DNA of 64,000 nt, taken from contig JAODUP010000484.1 in NCBI GenBank assembly GCA_025642065.1, forward strand, positions 382,001-446,000, in the 5' to 3' direction. Shown here in pieces: positions 13,501 to 24,738 of the stretch. The translations under genes were made by a program, and so were the position numbers. Source of the DNA: Paralvinella palmiformis. Its lineage: Eukaryota > Annelida > Polychaeta > Terebellida > Alvinellidae. The notes beneath the pieces are model-generated. The model ran no database searches. It had not been told where the DNA came from and was given only the letters and a program-made list of their open reading frames with translations. How positions within the stretch are numbered: the stretch's first letter is position 1; each line of letters starts with the position of its first letter.

Positions 13501-15323
13501 TTGATGAAGCTTCAATCTATATATTACTATTTTAAAACTAAAGTAGCCATATTTCAAGCAATTATTGTTAACATGGATGAGCGATTATATTATATATTAC
13601 TAGTATACTATTTACAGAATTAATGCAGAGAAGTGCTTTGTTTGAATGGGATGGGCCATCATATTTATATAATCACTATGTGTGAAGCCATTCACCATAA
13701 TTACACTGAGATAATCTCCTTGTGTATGCAAGATATTCTTAAGCTAATCAGTTAAGCACATTTAACGAGATTTTAGAAGCCGGTGACGATGGCTTCAGTA
13801 ATATCTACACGTGTTGGCCACTGTTCATTCTTACTCTCACTATGATTGGCTGTTACAATTAAGATTCCATCCAATCACAAGAAATCTGTTGAAGTCTATG
13901 GTAATGATGTGATGGTGTGGACTCCCCACAAGTGATGCATTGAGGTAATTAGCAATAGATTTTGAATTGGCTTATTTTATTTAGCTATTTCCTTAATCTC
14001 TAAAATGGGTTTATTATTGTTGAATAAATATACATATATTTCCGTGTTCATGCTACGATAAAGCATGCAATAAATTTTTTTGGGCAATGACCATACACGA
14101 ACATAAAGCTCCGCAAATTGGTTAATGGGTAGGGATTCGAGAAATTAAGATATCTGTTATTACAATAACTAATGCATTTTCCTTTAATGTGAATGTGTAT
14201 TATAAATTATCAACACATTAAAAAAACAGAATATTAGAAAACCATATTCTGAATAAGGTAATATAGAAAACTTTACTAATGAACTTGATAAACTTCACTA
14301 TGTACCTGCTAAGATGTGCACTGCCTCAAATAACAAATAACCAAATCTGTCTAGTGCAATAACATCATGTTCTCTTAGATATTTCTTCACTTTTGGGTGA
14401 ATGACCTTCTGGCAGATCAAGGCTTTCTGGCCAGCCATTACAATGTTTTCTGCAAAACATAGCAGCTGGCTTTCAACAGCTTCTGAGATCTTAATATCAG
14501 CTGACAGTTCATAGTTCACATCAAGGAAGGCATCGGAATCCCCGGCCATAGACGTCTGTACAAGGACAACTGGTAGAGGATTCTTGTCACTAGGAAGGCG
14601 ATCTGAGTGCTGACAATAGACTGGTATGTGTGGGCTTTCATATAATATTCCACTGACTAACTTTGATTCATCAGGTGGCTTGCCTTCAACCATTACATAC
14701 AGTAAAGTGGCTGCTCCTGGTGAATGACCACCACCACCACCATAAATATGACGCTTCCTGTATCCATCAATTGTTAATTGACATAAGTGATCAAGCTCTA
14801 AGTCGAAAAGTAGACAAGCTGGTTTAGAGGAGTACATACTTCTAACAAGCTTTATGTATAAGTCACCATCAGCAGTACTAATATCCTGTTTACACTGATA
14901 GTCGACCGACTCCATCAATTTAATACACTCTTTCAGCAGCAGGTCATATACTTCTATTATAAGACGATGGTGAATGTCCAGCTTTAAGCCATTAAGGATA
15001 AGCTTCAGAGCAAAGATGCCCACAAACAGCCCACCATCACTGTAGGTTTTTATGTGTTCCTTGATCACTGTGGTGATTAGTTTTAGTACTGGCCTTGAGA
15101 TTGAAATAAACTCTAATATTTGTTCCGAAACTGAAGTCAGCACCACATCACCACCACAGTTATTGTGTATGACCTTGACATGACCATGCTGACCAAAAGA
15201 ACTCATGAAGATGTCACATAGAGAGGAAAGCCCATGAATGTTTGCTGCATCATCAGTTGGATGTACTTCTAGTAGAGATGGTTCTTTGTGCAAAATTCTT
15301 GGTCCTGGTGAATTGCTAGCCAT
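10559..15323 (-). CDS. MKKS: McKusick-Kaufman/Bardet-Biedl chaperonin-like protein (BBS6)
   Basis: Four coding exons (14306-15323, 12947-13143, 11155-11265, 10559-11002) give 589 residues; the human protein has 570. Landmarks shared with human MKKS: HNNCGGDVVLTS near residue 55 (human HNGFGGYVCTTS), YSDGGLFVGIFA (human FSDCGLFTAI), SKPACLLFDLELDHL, ALICQKVIHPKVKKYL (human VLCQKVIHPSLKQFL), VLCGGGCWQ (human LLGGGCTE), and the closing helix of the equatorial-like domain. MKKS is a vertebrate-type BBS chaperonin homologue which, with BBS10, BBS12 and CCT, assembles the BBSome for cilia. The ATP motif GDGTT of true group II chaperonins appears only as SDGGL, in keeping with the family. The start ATG lies two bases after an acceptor (exon from 15325). 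The second intron uses a GC donor (12946). Two upstream exons carry separate small ORFs. Confidence 0.93.
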
Positions 15324-15504
15324 GACTATATTTAAACAACTGTGGTGAATAATACAAGAAGAATGATTCAGTACAGTATGCTATATTAATAGTATACTTT
15401 ATACAATAGCTAATACAATGAAAAACTACATTCTTTATTAAACTGGGCTTCCTTAAAACTGATTCACCATGTTAAAATACAATAAGGTGCACCAACTTAC
15501 CTGA

Positions 15505-15681
15505 CTATTGATTATTAGCTTTGTTTTGTTGTTCAAGTCGTTCTTTTACGGTTGGAACCTTTGGATCACCAAAAGGATAGGTAGCAAAATAAATGGCACC
15601 AAATATAGCAATAAATGATGCTATTTTGTTGTCACGTGCAAAAAATGCAGACTTCATCCACATCTCCTTAAGGAATGGCAT
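15505..15681 (-). CDS. Upstream microprotein 2 in the MKKS leader (58 aa)
   Basis: The whole ORF sits inside one candidate internal exon, 15501-15682. The acceptor (tttgcatttcag) ends one base before the ATG, and the TAG is followed by TCAG and a strong donor gtaagt. The peptide starts MPFLKEMWMKSAFFARD. Residues 20-35 are hydrophobic (IASFIAIFGAIYFATY), and it ends in a charged, Gln/Asn-rich tail. This layout is typical of mitochondrial inner-membrane microproteins. It lies 178 bases upstream of the MKKS coding exon on the same strand. Human MKKS transcripts are reported to carry upstream ORFs for mitochondrial peptides, so homology is an attractive inference, but I cannot recall those sequences to align them. 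An alternative is a separate small gene using the same promoter. Confidence 0.72.
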   Translation of the reverse strand: MPFLKEMWMKSAFFARDNKIASFIAIFGAIYFATYPFGDPKVPTVKERLEQQNKANNQ

Positions 15682-16342
15682 GCTGAAATGCAAAAGTTAG
15701 AATATAGTCTGTCTGTATTACAACAGGTTTCAACAACATCTTCAGACTTAACCTAGAGGTACAATATTTATGCTTAGAACAAGCCTCTGAAGTATAGAGT
15801 TTTACAGTTAAACGTGTTGCTACAATTAATGAACAATTAACTGTAGATAAGTTATAATAGGCCAGTGATATCAACTTGTTTCATCGGATTGATTAGAAAG
15901 TTTTGGGATATCTGTAACAAGTATAACTTAAAACAAAGATCTCAATCAATCCAGAATTTATACTGGCACTTTAACAAGTTTGGTGTCATTCTGGAGATAA
16001 ATGAAGGCCAGTTATTTTTTTTAACCATTGACAAAAAATAATTAAAAAAAACTATTTAGAGATTATTTGCACAAAACAAATTGATAAAATTCATCAAGAC
16101 TGGCAACAACAAACAGCACATTAAATGCCATAATCTCTGGGTACAGACCATTATGCATATAAACACAGAACAATTACCTACAATTAACAAGAAATCAATT
16201 CATATCTTGCATATAGTGAGTTTAGGGCTGTATTATTGGACATCGACAATGATCACACATTAAACATAAGAATAAAGGGCTACTAGAATCAGAGAAATAA
16301 CATGATCAGGGGTGAAGCTTTCATTGATTAATTTCACACACA

Positions 16343-16373
<31 letters not shown>

Positions 16374-17773
16374 CGAGCAGCAGCACCAGGAATTAATCCT
16401 ATGACTACAGTTTGCATGAAAACATGCAACATGATAAATTTTAATTTGATTACCATTATTTATTTTAGGACGCATTTATGATTGTTATTAATATGTTCCA
16501 GATTAATGTAATAAGTATAATTATCATCATATTAATGTACCTTCTAGGTGCAACACATAACTTCTGATCAACAATTCTTATATATCTGAATAATATTAAT
16601 CAAAATAATGTATGCTTGAAATCTATTTTAAAGTAATGAAATCTAAATAATGAGAAAGTTTTAACGGGTTTCATAAGAATGTATATATTTATAACTGGAA
16701 ACTTATTATTTACAAGACATGCATGAAGTCACTATATAGTTTAAATGTACTAAACCTTTTTATATAAAATTTTCAAATAAAATAATAGTACTCTGCTATT
16801 TGAATTTTAGAAATTTGATATAAGCTGGTTTAATTTTGAGTGACCTAAGCAAATGAAAGCATGTGTCCTGAGAATCTTTCAATATTCTTTCAATTTCAAT
16901 TTTTTTCTCTCTGTATGCATAAGTGATACAAAATGCTACGAAGCATTCAAAACATGTGTGAAAAGCTAGAAGAACTTGTTAGAGATTTCTGTTTTATATA
17001 TATATATATATATATAAAATTCAGTCAGTTGTAGGATATCATTATAAAAATAAAATGGCTGTGCTTCTCTAAGTTTCATTGCAAAGCCATATCATTTCAT
17101 TTCAGGGAGAAAAATATTTTCACATACATTTTAGTGTAATCTAAATCTAATTATAAAACAACTGTCCAAATAATGCCAAATTATCACATCTCACAGATAA
17201 CGTCATTGGACTCATTGAAAGTCCCATACCCAGGGTTAGGTTGCCTTGGTACAGGTGAGGATGATCTAGATAAGTCTGTGGGAGGTCTGAATTAGCAGAT
17301 TTGTAAAAGATAAACTTTTAATGAGCATTAAGTTACTTTGAATCATCAGATGAAATGCATCAATGTTTAGACCACATATGTCTGTACAGTCTTCTAAGAT
17401 TCTAGGGAATAGCTGGTCTTTAGCTATTTAAAATCTACTGGATCAACAGCTGGTTAGCCAGTGTACTACAGTCAGTAACCAGATAGTATACTAAAGGCTA
17501 ACCCAGTCCGTTGTTTAAAGGAATTATTAAATCAACCAAGGATAAATACTTCTTTAAATATGCAAACACCATTTATATTCTTGGTTACCAATAACCAAAA
17601 TTGTGTATGAGAATCATCACATGGGATCATAGCTACTATTCTCAGTAAACAGGAAATACCATGTTTGTAAGTCATGAAACAAACATGTGTTTAAAAATAT
17701 AAACAAAACATAGATACAAATAATAATAAAGTATGTATATATTTATTTTAATACAGCGCCAATACCTACCTGA

Positions 17774-17953
17774 TCAGTTTTCTAATTTTTCTACTGAATC
17801 CTCTACTTTTTGTTTATCGCCCCGACCTTTAATAATAAATTCTTTATAAAAGGCCAGACAGGCCACACCAAAAATAGGTAGAGCAAGAACTGTGATGATA
17901 TTACGTTGAATAAATCCACTAAGACCTTTCTGAGGTAGCAGATTTCCAGGCAT
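17774..17953 (-). CDS. Upstream microprotein 1 in the MKKS leader (59 aa)
   Basis: The ORF fills candidate exon 17770-17955. The acceptor (gtatacttttag) is two bases before the ATG, and the TGA is followed by TCAG and donor gtaggt. The peptide begins MPGNLLPQKGLSGFIQ. It has a hydrophobic span at residues 18-36 (NIITVLALPIFGVACLAFY), then a basic patch KEFIIKGRGDK and an acidic coil-like end. It is the first of two small ORFs ahead of MKKS and would be translated first from a full-length transcript. Its predicted form, one membrane segment followed by positive charge, suggests a mitochondrial inner-membrane protein. It is too short for a firm family call. Open frame, splice sites and shared layout with the 15505-15681 ORF are the support. 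Confidence 0.7.
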   Translation of the reverse strand: MPGNLLPQKGLSGFIQRNIITVLALPIFGVACLAFYKEFIIKGRGDKQKVEDSVEKLEN

Positions 17954-18023
17954 TGCTAAAAGTATACCAAAGAAAACATTTAGTAGAATATATCAATGGG
18001 AAAAAATATACATATATATATAT

Positions 18024-18054
<31 letters not shown>

Positions 18055-18279
18055 TGTGTGTGTGTGTACTTGGGAGGTCAGATGTCCAATTTCTGAGCAC
18101 TCCATCTTCAATCTGGCATCACCTCAAACCTGATGTTAAATTGTTCTCCTTTCTGTTATCTGACTAAAATACTTAAATAAATTACTTAAGATACACTTAA
18201 AACAGTAGGATCTGAAACTATAAAAAACTGCTTAACATATTTTTATTATATGTAATCAACATCACTGATGAGCTAAAGT

Positions 18280-20001
18280 GTACGAGTCACACCAATATGT
18301 TGGAGAGATTCAGTCTGCCCAAGGCTCCAGTGGAGAGTGGTGGACCCTTTTGTTTTTGTTTCAAGCCCTTAAAGAAATGCCAAAAAAGAAAGAACATAAT
18401 TTAAAAAGAATTTGGATTTACCAGGTAATACTAAAGAAAAAATATGACTTTCATGTTTTTTTTGTATGTTGTGGCATCGTGACGTGGAGATTGGCAGTAA
18501 GTGAAAAGTGCAGTTGAATGACATATTACCACAGGTAAACATAAAGTTGACACTTGTACTACTAGTATATCATTGTTATAATTTTCTATCTAGCTCAATA
18601 AAACTCAACATGAAATATACCCTCTTCGATGGCAAAAGGTGTGAAATGTGTGAAAATTAAAGCAAAAGCTCTGTATGAAAATATTCTAGCACTGTATTCT
18701 GTACAAAAGCATGTGAGTATATCAAAGAAGAATGCTTTCCCTTTTCAGTAGCAAATGATGCTTCAAACGAAGGTGCACAGAAGTGTTTCACGATACTTCT
18801 GAGATACTTTCATTTTGAGAAGGGGGTGCAACCTATGTTACTTGACTTTTAGTGTGATGGCGATGTATCATCAGAACAGAAAACATCACAAATTGGCTGC
18901 TGGTCAAACTAAAGACATCAAGTCTGGATCTGAATAAGGTGTCCACATACACTGCTGACAGTATGGAAAATGGCTGAAATGAACATTATTGTTTCAAACT
19001 CTCTGGCCCATATTTTGCATAATGGAACAAGATTTGCTACCAAAAAAACCTGAAAATTGATGTTAAACATATTGTGCTCAAAGTGTACAACTACTTTAGC
19101 ATCTCAGCCAAAAAAACATGTACCAGTAAGAGCAAAATTTAAGGAATTCCATGAAGTGATGGATGTTGATAACTGTAATGGCATGGTGTGTCTAGATGGA
19201 TCTCTCTTTTTCACTACATAATACTCAAGTGCTGTGAAGCCCTAAAAAGTAATTTTCAGTGTCTAGATAAGGAGGAATGGTCAATATATTGTAGAAGTGT
19301 TTCAGAGATGAAAGAAATGCCTGTGAATCATTAGAGATCCATTTCTTCTTCCTGAGTCAAATTCCTAAATTATTTTCAGACACAACTGAAGCATCAGAAG
19401 CCAAGTCTTTCAGCATAATTTCAGTATTTAAAGCTAAAGGCTGAACATAAGAACAAACTCGAAAGAAAAGGACTAGCCAGGTTGCCTGTTTGGCCTTATG
19501 GACAGAGCATAGGACTATTTTCCTGTGGTTATATTCATGTTGTGTTGGAGGTCTGAGGTTCAAAAATTGGTCATGAACTATTATAGGAGTTTTTCATCCA
19601 ACCACACAACTGGCAAGGTTTTATCCACTGAATATGTCATATATCGTAAATTCTAAATTTATTTAAAATTAGTCCCTGTGGCGATGCTTTATATTACAGA
19701 CCATATGCGTCTCCCTCATAAAATAAATGCCATTATTATTATTATTACCTCTGATGTGAATTAGAAATCTGAAGCAGACTTTATTGATTTCTATGAAAGA
19801 GTCATAAAGTAGTTAAGTGGCTGATGTGATTTTTCTAAAACCAACTTTCATAACAAAGTGTCAGAACTGAGCCAAACAATTAGCATAACTATTGAGCAAT
19901 TCTGTGATGCAGCAATCATCAATACTCCTGAAGTAGTAGATAGTGAAGAATGTTATCTGAAGCCGTTCAGTAAACATGAAGTCAGTTTTAGATGATGATA
20001 A
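18280..20001 (+). pseudogene. Decayed hAT/ZBED-type transposase
   Basis: Scattered frames carry the marks of hAT-like transposases: EECFPFSVANDAS, CFTILLRYFHFEKGVQPMLLDF, SLAHILHNGTRFATKK, VLKVYNYFSISAKKT and a divergent WISLF/ALKSNFQCLDKEE region corresponding to 'PTRWLSL...LKSYF'. Multiple stops and frameshifts show it is dead. It is interrupted by a family-C SINE (19482-19749) and followed by a family-B SINE (20003-20178). It lies in the intron between the candidate MKKS first exon and the first microprotein exon. Confidence 0.7.
19482..19749 (+). mobile_element. tRNA-derived SINE, family C
   Basis: The head has a box A-like TGGCCTTATGGACAGAGC and a box B-like GAGGTTCAAAA. The body matches the inverted copy at 8984-9258, and the element ends in (ATT)5. 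It is inserted in the hAT relic, so it is younger than that element's inactivation or insertion. Confidence 0.78.
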
Positions 20002-20002
20002 T

Positions 20003-20178
20003 TGATGTATTACGGCCACTTTTGTGCACAAGGTAGGCTAAATGGGCCGAGCAACCTCCAAAGGTAATGAGTCGAAGTCAAAGACGAAACAACCTTCAGA
20101 TATGCCCATGCCGAGATTTGAACACGGTGGTAGTGATCTGTAGTCCAACATGCTACCGCTAGACCACGGAGGTGCCCC
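20003..20178 (-). mobile_element. tRNA-derived SINE, family B (near full length)
   Basis: On the minus strand it starts GGGGCACCTCCGTGGTCTAG with box A-like TGGTCTAGCGGTAGC and box B-like GTTCAAATCTC. The tail has the family block 'cctttggaggttgctcggcccatt'. Confidence 0.85.
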
Positions 20179-20354
20179 AAGGTCTCTTTTAGAAACTTGA
20201 AGATGGTGATTGCTTATATCTCCTCTATTCCATGTTCTTTATTTATATTGTATGAATGTATGTATGTCATATGCAGAATGATAAATCATTGAATAAGAAA
20301 AGTCTCTGGCAGAAAATCACTAGGTTTACTTGATCATCTGCTTAAAAATATTTA

Positions 20355-20361
<7 letters not shown>

Positions 20362-20391
<30 letters not shown>

Positions 20392-20550
20392 CAGTATATC
20401 CTGTTTTAATTATGTTTAAGCTCCACTGATAACTTTAAAAAAATGTGATGTTATGTAAAATGACCTCTGCCTGATGTACTTAATCTTTGGGTTTTTTCTG
20501 TTATAATTAGTCACTTGTATTGTATTACTTTGGAATGAGAGTCTGAAATA

Positions 20551-20582
<32 letters not shown>
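20362..20582. repeat. Two (TA)n arrays flanking a short block
   Basis: (TA)14 at 20362-20388 and (TA)12 at 20558-20582 bracket about 170 bases of unrecognised AT-rich DNA. Nothing coding is visible. Confidence 0.7.
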
Positions 20583-20586
<4 letters not shown>

Positions 20587-21003
20587 TATGACAATGTTGG
20601 CATATGCAATGTCCTCCCTTTTTAATGGTCACCCTAGCCCTAGGCTAGTGTGCGCACGCGCGTTTCGCTCGCCCAGAAGAATTCTTCAATGTATGTATTG
20701 AGGTTCTAACATTATACTTTTCATGAAATATTTAAGTTTGGAGCAAGTGTGAACTGTACCATATTATATTGAGGACGAAGTGCTCTTGAAGTCGAACTGT
20801 TAAGACTTAACAGGGGCGAAGTGTCCGGTTCCGATAAAAATATTTCTTAAAACATAAAATACAGAATGTGAAGGTTTCACTAAACAATAACTAAAGTTTA
20901 ACTTTAAAACATGTTTACAGAAAAACATCTAAGTCGGAAACTCTCATATTAAATACACGTCTATCATCTAGATCTAACAAACGACAACATTCAACATGCT
21001 TAC

Positions 21004-21060
21004 CTCTTTGACCTTTCCGGGTCTATGGCCATTTCGCCCCTACATAAATGTCATCCCAAA
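21004..21060 (-). promoter_or_regulatory. Candidate first exon and promoter of the MKKS transcript
   Basis: On the minus strand, GGGGCGAAATGGCCATAGAC is followed by CCGGAAAGGTCAAAGAG and a good donor gtaagc at 21003. The local GC-rich patch with an ETS-like CCGGAAAG and a YY1-like AAATGGCC fits a TATA-less promoter or first exon. Splicing from here to the acceptor at 17956 would put both small ORFs and MKKS on one RNA. The transcription start is not visible, so the upper edge is approximate. Confidence 0.45.
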
Positions 21061-21183
21061 CAATTCGTCCTCAGTTTAGTACACAAAGATAAATATGCTT
21101 CAGTTTTAATATTTGTAACAATTGAGTCGGACAAGATAAAATTCCTTGTTTCTTACCACAAATAAGGACATGTAACGGTAGGC

Positions 21184-21698
21184 GGACGTTTTGGTCAGCT
21201 ATTTTTTGAAGTTAGGACGTTTTGGCCAAATAGAAAAAAATATAAAAAGCGAACAATATCTTGTGTTGTTTATCTCAAAATGTACATTTATGACATAAAA
21301 AGTCAACAAATATAATATCTTGTGTTTATTATCTCAAAATGTACATTTATGACATAAAAAGCATGTATGAACTACAAATGATTAACAAAAAAATTAATGA
21401 TCAAATGTTAATGCTTTGATGTGGGTTCTGTATTTAACTGAAGTTTATTTAAGCATGGCTTCTCACAGTTACATATATTATATAGTGGCATGTATTAGCT
21501 TATTTCTATGTCCTTGTTAATTGTTTAAATTGTATATGGCTTGGGATCCTGATTGTGTATTTTACTATATGTCTCTTCAATACTATTGTGCAGGTTACTG
21601 CATTGATCTCCTAACTGGAAGTTGTATTAATAAAATATAAAATAAAAACAATTTTTCCAAAACATCCTATTTTCAAATAATAGCTGGCCAAAACGTCC
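21184..21698. mobile_element. MITE-like element with bipartite terminal inverted repeats
   Basis: The left end (21184-21230) reads GGACGTTTTGGTCAGCTATT then, after about 10 bases, a second GGACGTTTTGGCC. The right end (21655-21698) is the inverted counterpart: a CCAAAACATCC unit, then AATAGCTGGCCAAAACGTCC. Each arm thus has two copies of an 11-base unit. Inside are two tandem copies of a 58-60 base unit ('atctcaaaatgtacatttatgacataaaaag' at 21269 and 21330). No target duplication or coding capacity is clear. Confidence 0.72.
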
Positions 21699-22590
21699 TA
21701 GATTCCATATAAAAGGGCTATAATGTATGCAATAGTCTATGTTTTGTTATATCTATGGCTACAACTGCGCCACATCAAGTTCACCGGTCTGTGTAACCAA
21801 TTTTAAGTTCCCACATGATTAGAGTCTAGTAGATCTACTACTGATATCGCAGCATGTGTTACACCTCTGGGTGAATCTTCTTGAACGTGGCCGGCGTATG
21901 TGACGATGTTATATATTCTAAATAGCACCAATAAAACATCACGCCAACACCTTGGATAGTTTCTTTAAACTGTTCAAATGTAGTTATTTGAAAGATTTTT
22001 TTCATGTCGATCTATATAATCATGGCTCTCATAGCCAAGGAAATATTATTTTCCAGGAAATTTCCAGGAAAAAATTACCATTTCCAGGACAAAGTATAGA
22101 AGATTTAGAGGTAATAAATCAAGATATGCGTGAAAAGCATATCATATTTGTTCAATGTACATGGTTGCGGGTCGTTTCGCCACTAAGAGATCGATTCGTG
22201 GCCTGTGAGAAGTCGGTTCGTCACAAACCATAAATCGTAGCAGCGATAATTAATAGATATGTAGCTATCAATTGACAGAAATGGGACAAGAACGCACAAT
22301 TTAATAAAATAGTTTAATAAAGGAGGCACAAGTAAAAATTGCATTGACTAGTCATATATAAGAAAAACTAGATTTTATAGAAAAAAACACAAGGAACAAT
22401 TAACAACATATATGCACAAACATATTCATTCATTCACAGATACAGAGGGCCCATTCATACGTGCACAACTTCTTAGCAGAAATATCCCCTGCTATCAAGT
22501 CATACCACGAGTAAATAATAATTTCCTGTGATTTATTGAATTTTGGGCGACATATTCCAAGGAAATTAATTGTACTTGTGTATTGACGTA
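21699..22590. other. Intergenic stretch without recognised genes
   Basis: A 93-codon frame at 21952-22233 has no recognisable domain. The segment 22165-22225 contains two CGTTTCGCC/GGTTCGTC-like units and is locally GC-richer, so it may be part of an unidentified repeat. Confidence 0.4.
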
Positions 22591-23143
22591 GCTAGGTGGC
22601 CTCCGTGTGGAGCACGTGGATTAATTTGTACAAATTTAGACTGTTGGCTCTTGGCGCCACTGTTCGGCCTCTTATGCTATCCTTCGACGTCGTTATTAGT
22701 CCGAATTCGCTGCTCAAATTTCGGACACTGCAGTGCCAATCTGTTACATGGGTCCTCTTCTTCGAAACTATGTTAGCAAACCCAATAGAATTTGTTAAAT
22801 GGTCTCGCCTAATTTAAGTTTGGTGGAATATTTGATTATTGTCCAAGTCACTTCCGTGTCGTTCATTGTCAGATGTTCAGGGGTCGGATCGATTAGTGAC
22901 GGCTCTTCAGTTATCACTGGAGCTACGAACGCTATCGTATCCACTTCGGGTATCAATGCCAGATTTGGCGCGATAGGATGGAGATGTCCAGACATGATAA
23001 TGCTAGAACAGTTGTCTATTCGGCTTGGAACACAGCTATTCTGCATGGTTCACATGTATGTGACAGCTCCCGATCTTCCCATAACTAGTTGTACGCAGTG
23101 TAGCCAGTACCACAACTATGGTGAGACTAATCTTTGCACCCAT
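22590..23143 (-). pseudogene. Relic intronless coding block, secreted-protein-like start
   Basis: From ATG 23143 a frame encodes a signal-peptide-like start, MGAKISLTIVVVLATLRTTS, then stops at 23036. An overlapping second frame (23046-22795) continues with CSSIIMSGHLHPIAPNLALI and ends GETI. A third frame to about 22595 keeps EEDPCNRLALQCPKFEQ. Each frame is open where the previous one closes, as expected of one ORF broken by indels. Base composition is clearly GC-richer than the surroundings. I do not recognise the family; it may be host-derived, retroelement-derived or transferred. Confidence 0.4.
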
Positions 23144-23239
23144 CACACTCAGTTGCCTAATGGTGATCTCGAATTCGCTGCTGACACACACTACATAGGT
23201 GTATGTTGGATATATTTGCTGAACACCTTGTGCTCCTGA

Positions 23240-24030
23240 CATATATATATATATATATATCATATCTTTATTTCGTACCCGTAGTACATTCAGCATAATA
23301 AAAAGAACATGTAGGAACACAGATGGATAATGAAATAAAACAACTATAATACTATTACTGAATTTAATGCACACAACTAGCCACTTAATCTATGCAAAGA
23401 TTTGTTAATAAAATATTTAACATTTCATAATCAAAACCATCAATATACGATTCACCTTGCATGCAGTTGAGTAAAGATTTAACATGATTGGCAGTAGCTT
23501 GGTATTAGGAGCAAATCTGAGCTCTACTATGTACTCTATTAACACATTGTGATAAAGAATCAGTGAAACGAATATCAAAATTGTGACGCAAATAAGATAT
23601 ATTCCTGCCCATTGGAGAAGTAGCTATGAGTATGATAATGCCATCTTGTTAATAGAAGCTACAATACTATTTTCATGTTGTGACATCTGATACAAGAAAT
23701 TTAAAGTTTTAACATGTAATTGCCATGATATACGAATTTGTTCAAGTAAGGTTTCTAGTATCCAGGTATGTGTACGATAATGTAAATTAAACACACATCG
23801 CACTGCTTTATTCCACTGGACACAGCATTTTGTAAATCCAGCATATTTCAGATCCCATAATTGTGAACCATATAAAGAGCAATAATAGCATACTCAAATG
23901 CTCTAATAAGCTCAGTGCCAACATGACAACCAAAACCACTGTTCTTTAACAATACAATTAATTCATCAATATATACAATAAATAATATTGGCGATATGAC
24001 ACCAGCTTGTTTTACTCAACCTAATTTCAG
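23240..24030 (-). pseudogene. 3' part of a LINE reverse transcriptase
   Basis: On the minus strand a broken frame reads GVISPILFIVYIDELIVLLK then NSGFGCHVGTELIRAFEYA, the region leading to the RT catalytic YADD, which is lost here. It is followed by WNKAVRCVFNLHYRTHTW, a typical post-RT motif of several LINE clades, and then a hydrophobic C-terminus. The element ends in (TA)n at 23240-23260, a microsatellite-type 3' tail. Several stops and frameshifts mark it as dead. Confidence 0.68.
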
Positions 24031-24263
24031 TTCAGAACAACCAAAACATATTCAGGACTGTGTAGACAATACTATGTAGATCTTGCTGCATAGACCATAT
24101 ATACTGTGTACTGTCTGCTGTTTCTATATCCACTAGCCCAACAAAATTTCCTGGTTAAGATTCATTCGGAGTCGCAGCGTTGACTAGAACACACCTTGTT
24201 TATAATATAACCACGTTCTGGTCATATAGTATATAATTAGATCTGCTGCATTTAACACCTTGA

Positions 24264-24532
24264 GTGAACTCCGGTGGCCTAGCGGTTAAGCACCAGGCAT
24301 CTGATGCAAAGGGTCACAGGTTCGATCCCAACAAGAGGTCGAACAACATGGGTGGCTGACGACGTTAAATGGTGATGCCATCTCCACTGAATTATTAAAA
24401 ATAAAGGGGGATATTAAAGACCCCTTGAGGATGTAAAACACTCTGGCAGTTACCACCCTCAGAGTCAGTCGTGGGTGAGGAGATTCTCAACCACTCTAAC
24501 ATAGAGGCTGTGCTGAATATATCTTGAAATGT
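24264..24532 (+). mobile_element. tRNA-derived SINE, family A
   Basis: The head has TGGCCTAGCGGTTAAGC (box A) and GGTTCGATCCC (box B), a well-preserved tRNA-like promoter. The body shares 'aataaagggggatattaaa', 'gtaaaacactctggcagt' and 'acatagaggctgtg' with the copy at 57225-57573. It ends with a short TATCTTGAAA tail. Confidence 0.9.
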
Positions 24533-24738
24533 ATGTGGTATGAGTTATATGGTTCCGTCTCGTGGATATTGCGTATATATTTCTTTATAGGCATTATAAT
24601 ATTAATATTAAACATAGTCATAGCTGCACATATTCACAACTTGGTTAGTTATATTTAATTGATATGGATTGACTGTGGCATGTGTTGGTGAATCTGTATA
24701 CGCTACCTCTTCCACACATAACACCCCATACGTGTTAC
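24531..24738 (+). mobile_element. Possible solo LTR plus primer-binding site
   Basis: A TG...CA-bounded segment ends in TGTTACA at 24738 and is followed by ATTAGTGGCAGCGGTGCC. That resembles the TGGTGGCAGCGGTG-type primer-binding site of many Metaviridae-like LTR retrotransposons. No second LTR was found in the window and no pol domain follows. Confidence 0.35.

Noticed and set aside
10559..21060. SLX4IP expected next to MKKS by vertebrate synteny
   Set aside because: No SLX4IP-like sequence was recognised on either side; the 217-7811 gene does not resemble it.
22799..23239. 146-codon plus-strand frame
   Set aside because: The opposite strand has a signal-peptide-like start and protein-like composition in consecutive frames; the plus frame is probably its shadow.
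24264..24350. Possible functional tRNA gene
   Set aside because: Box A and B are good, but the sequence is part of a dispersed 270-350 bp SINE and the stems do not pair fully.
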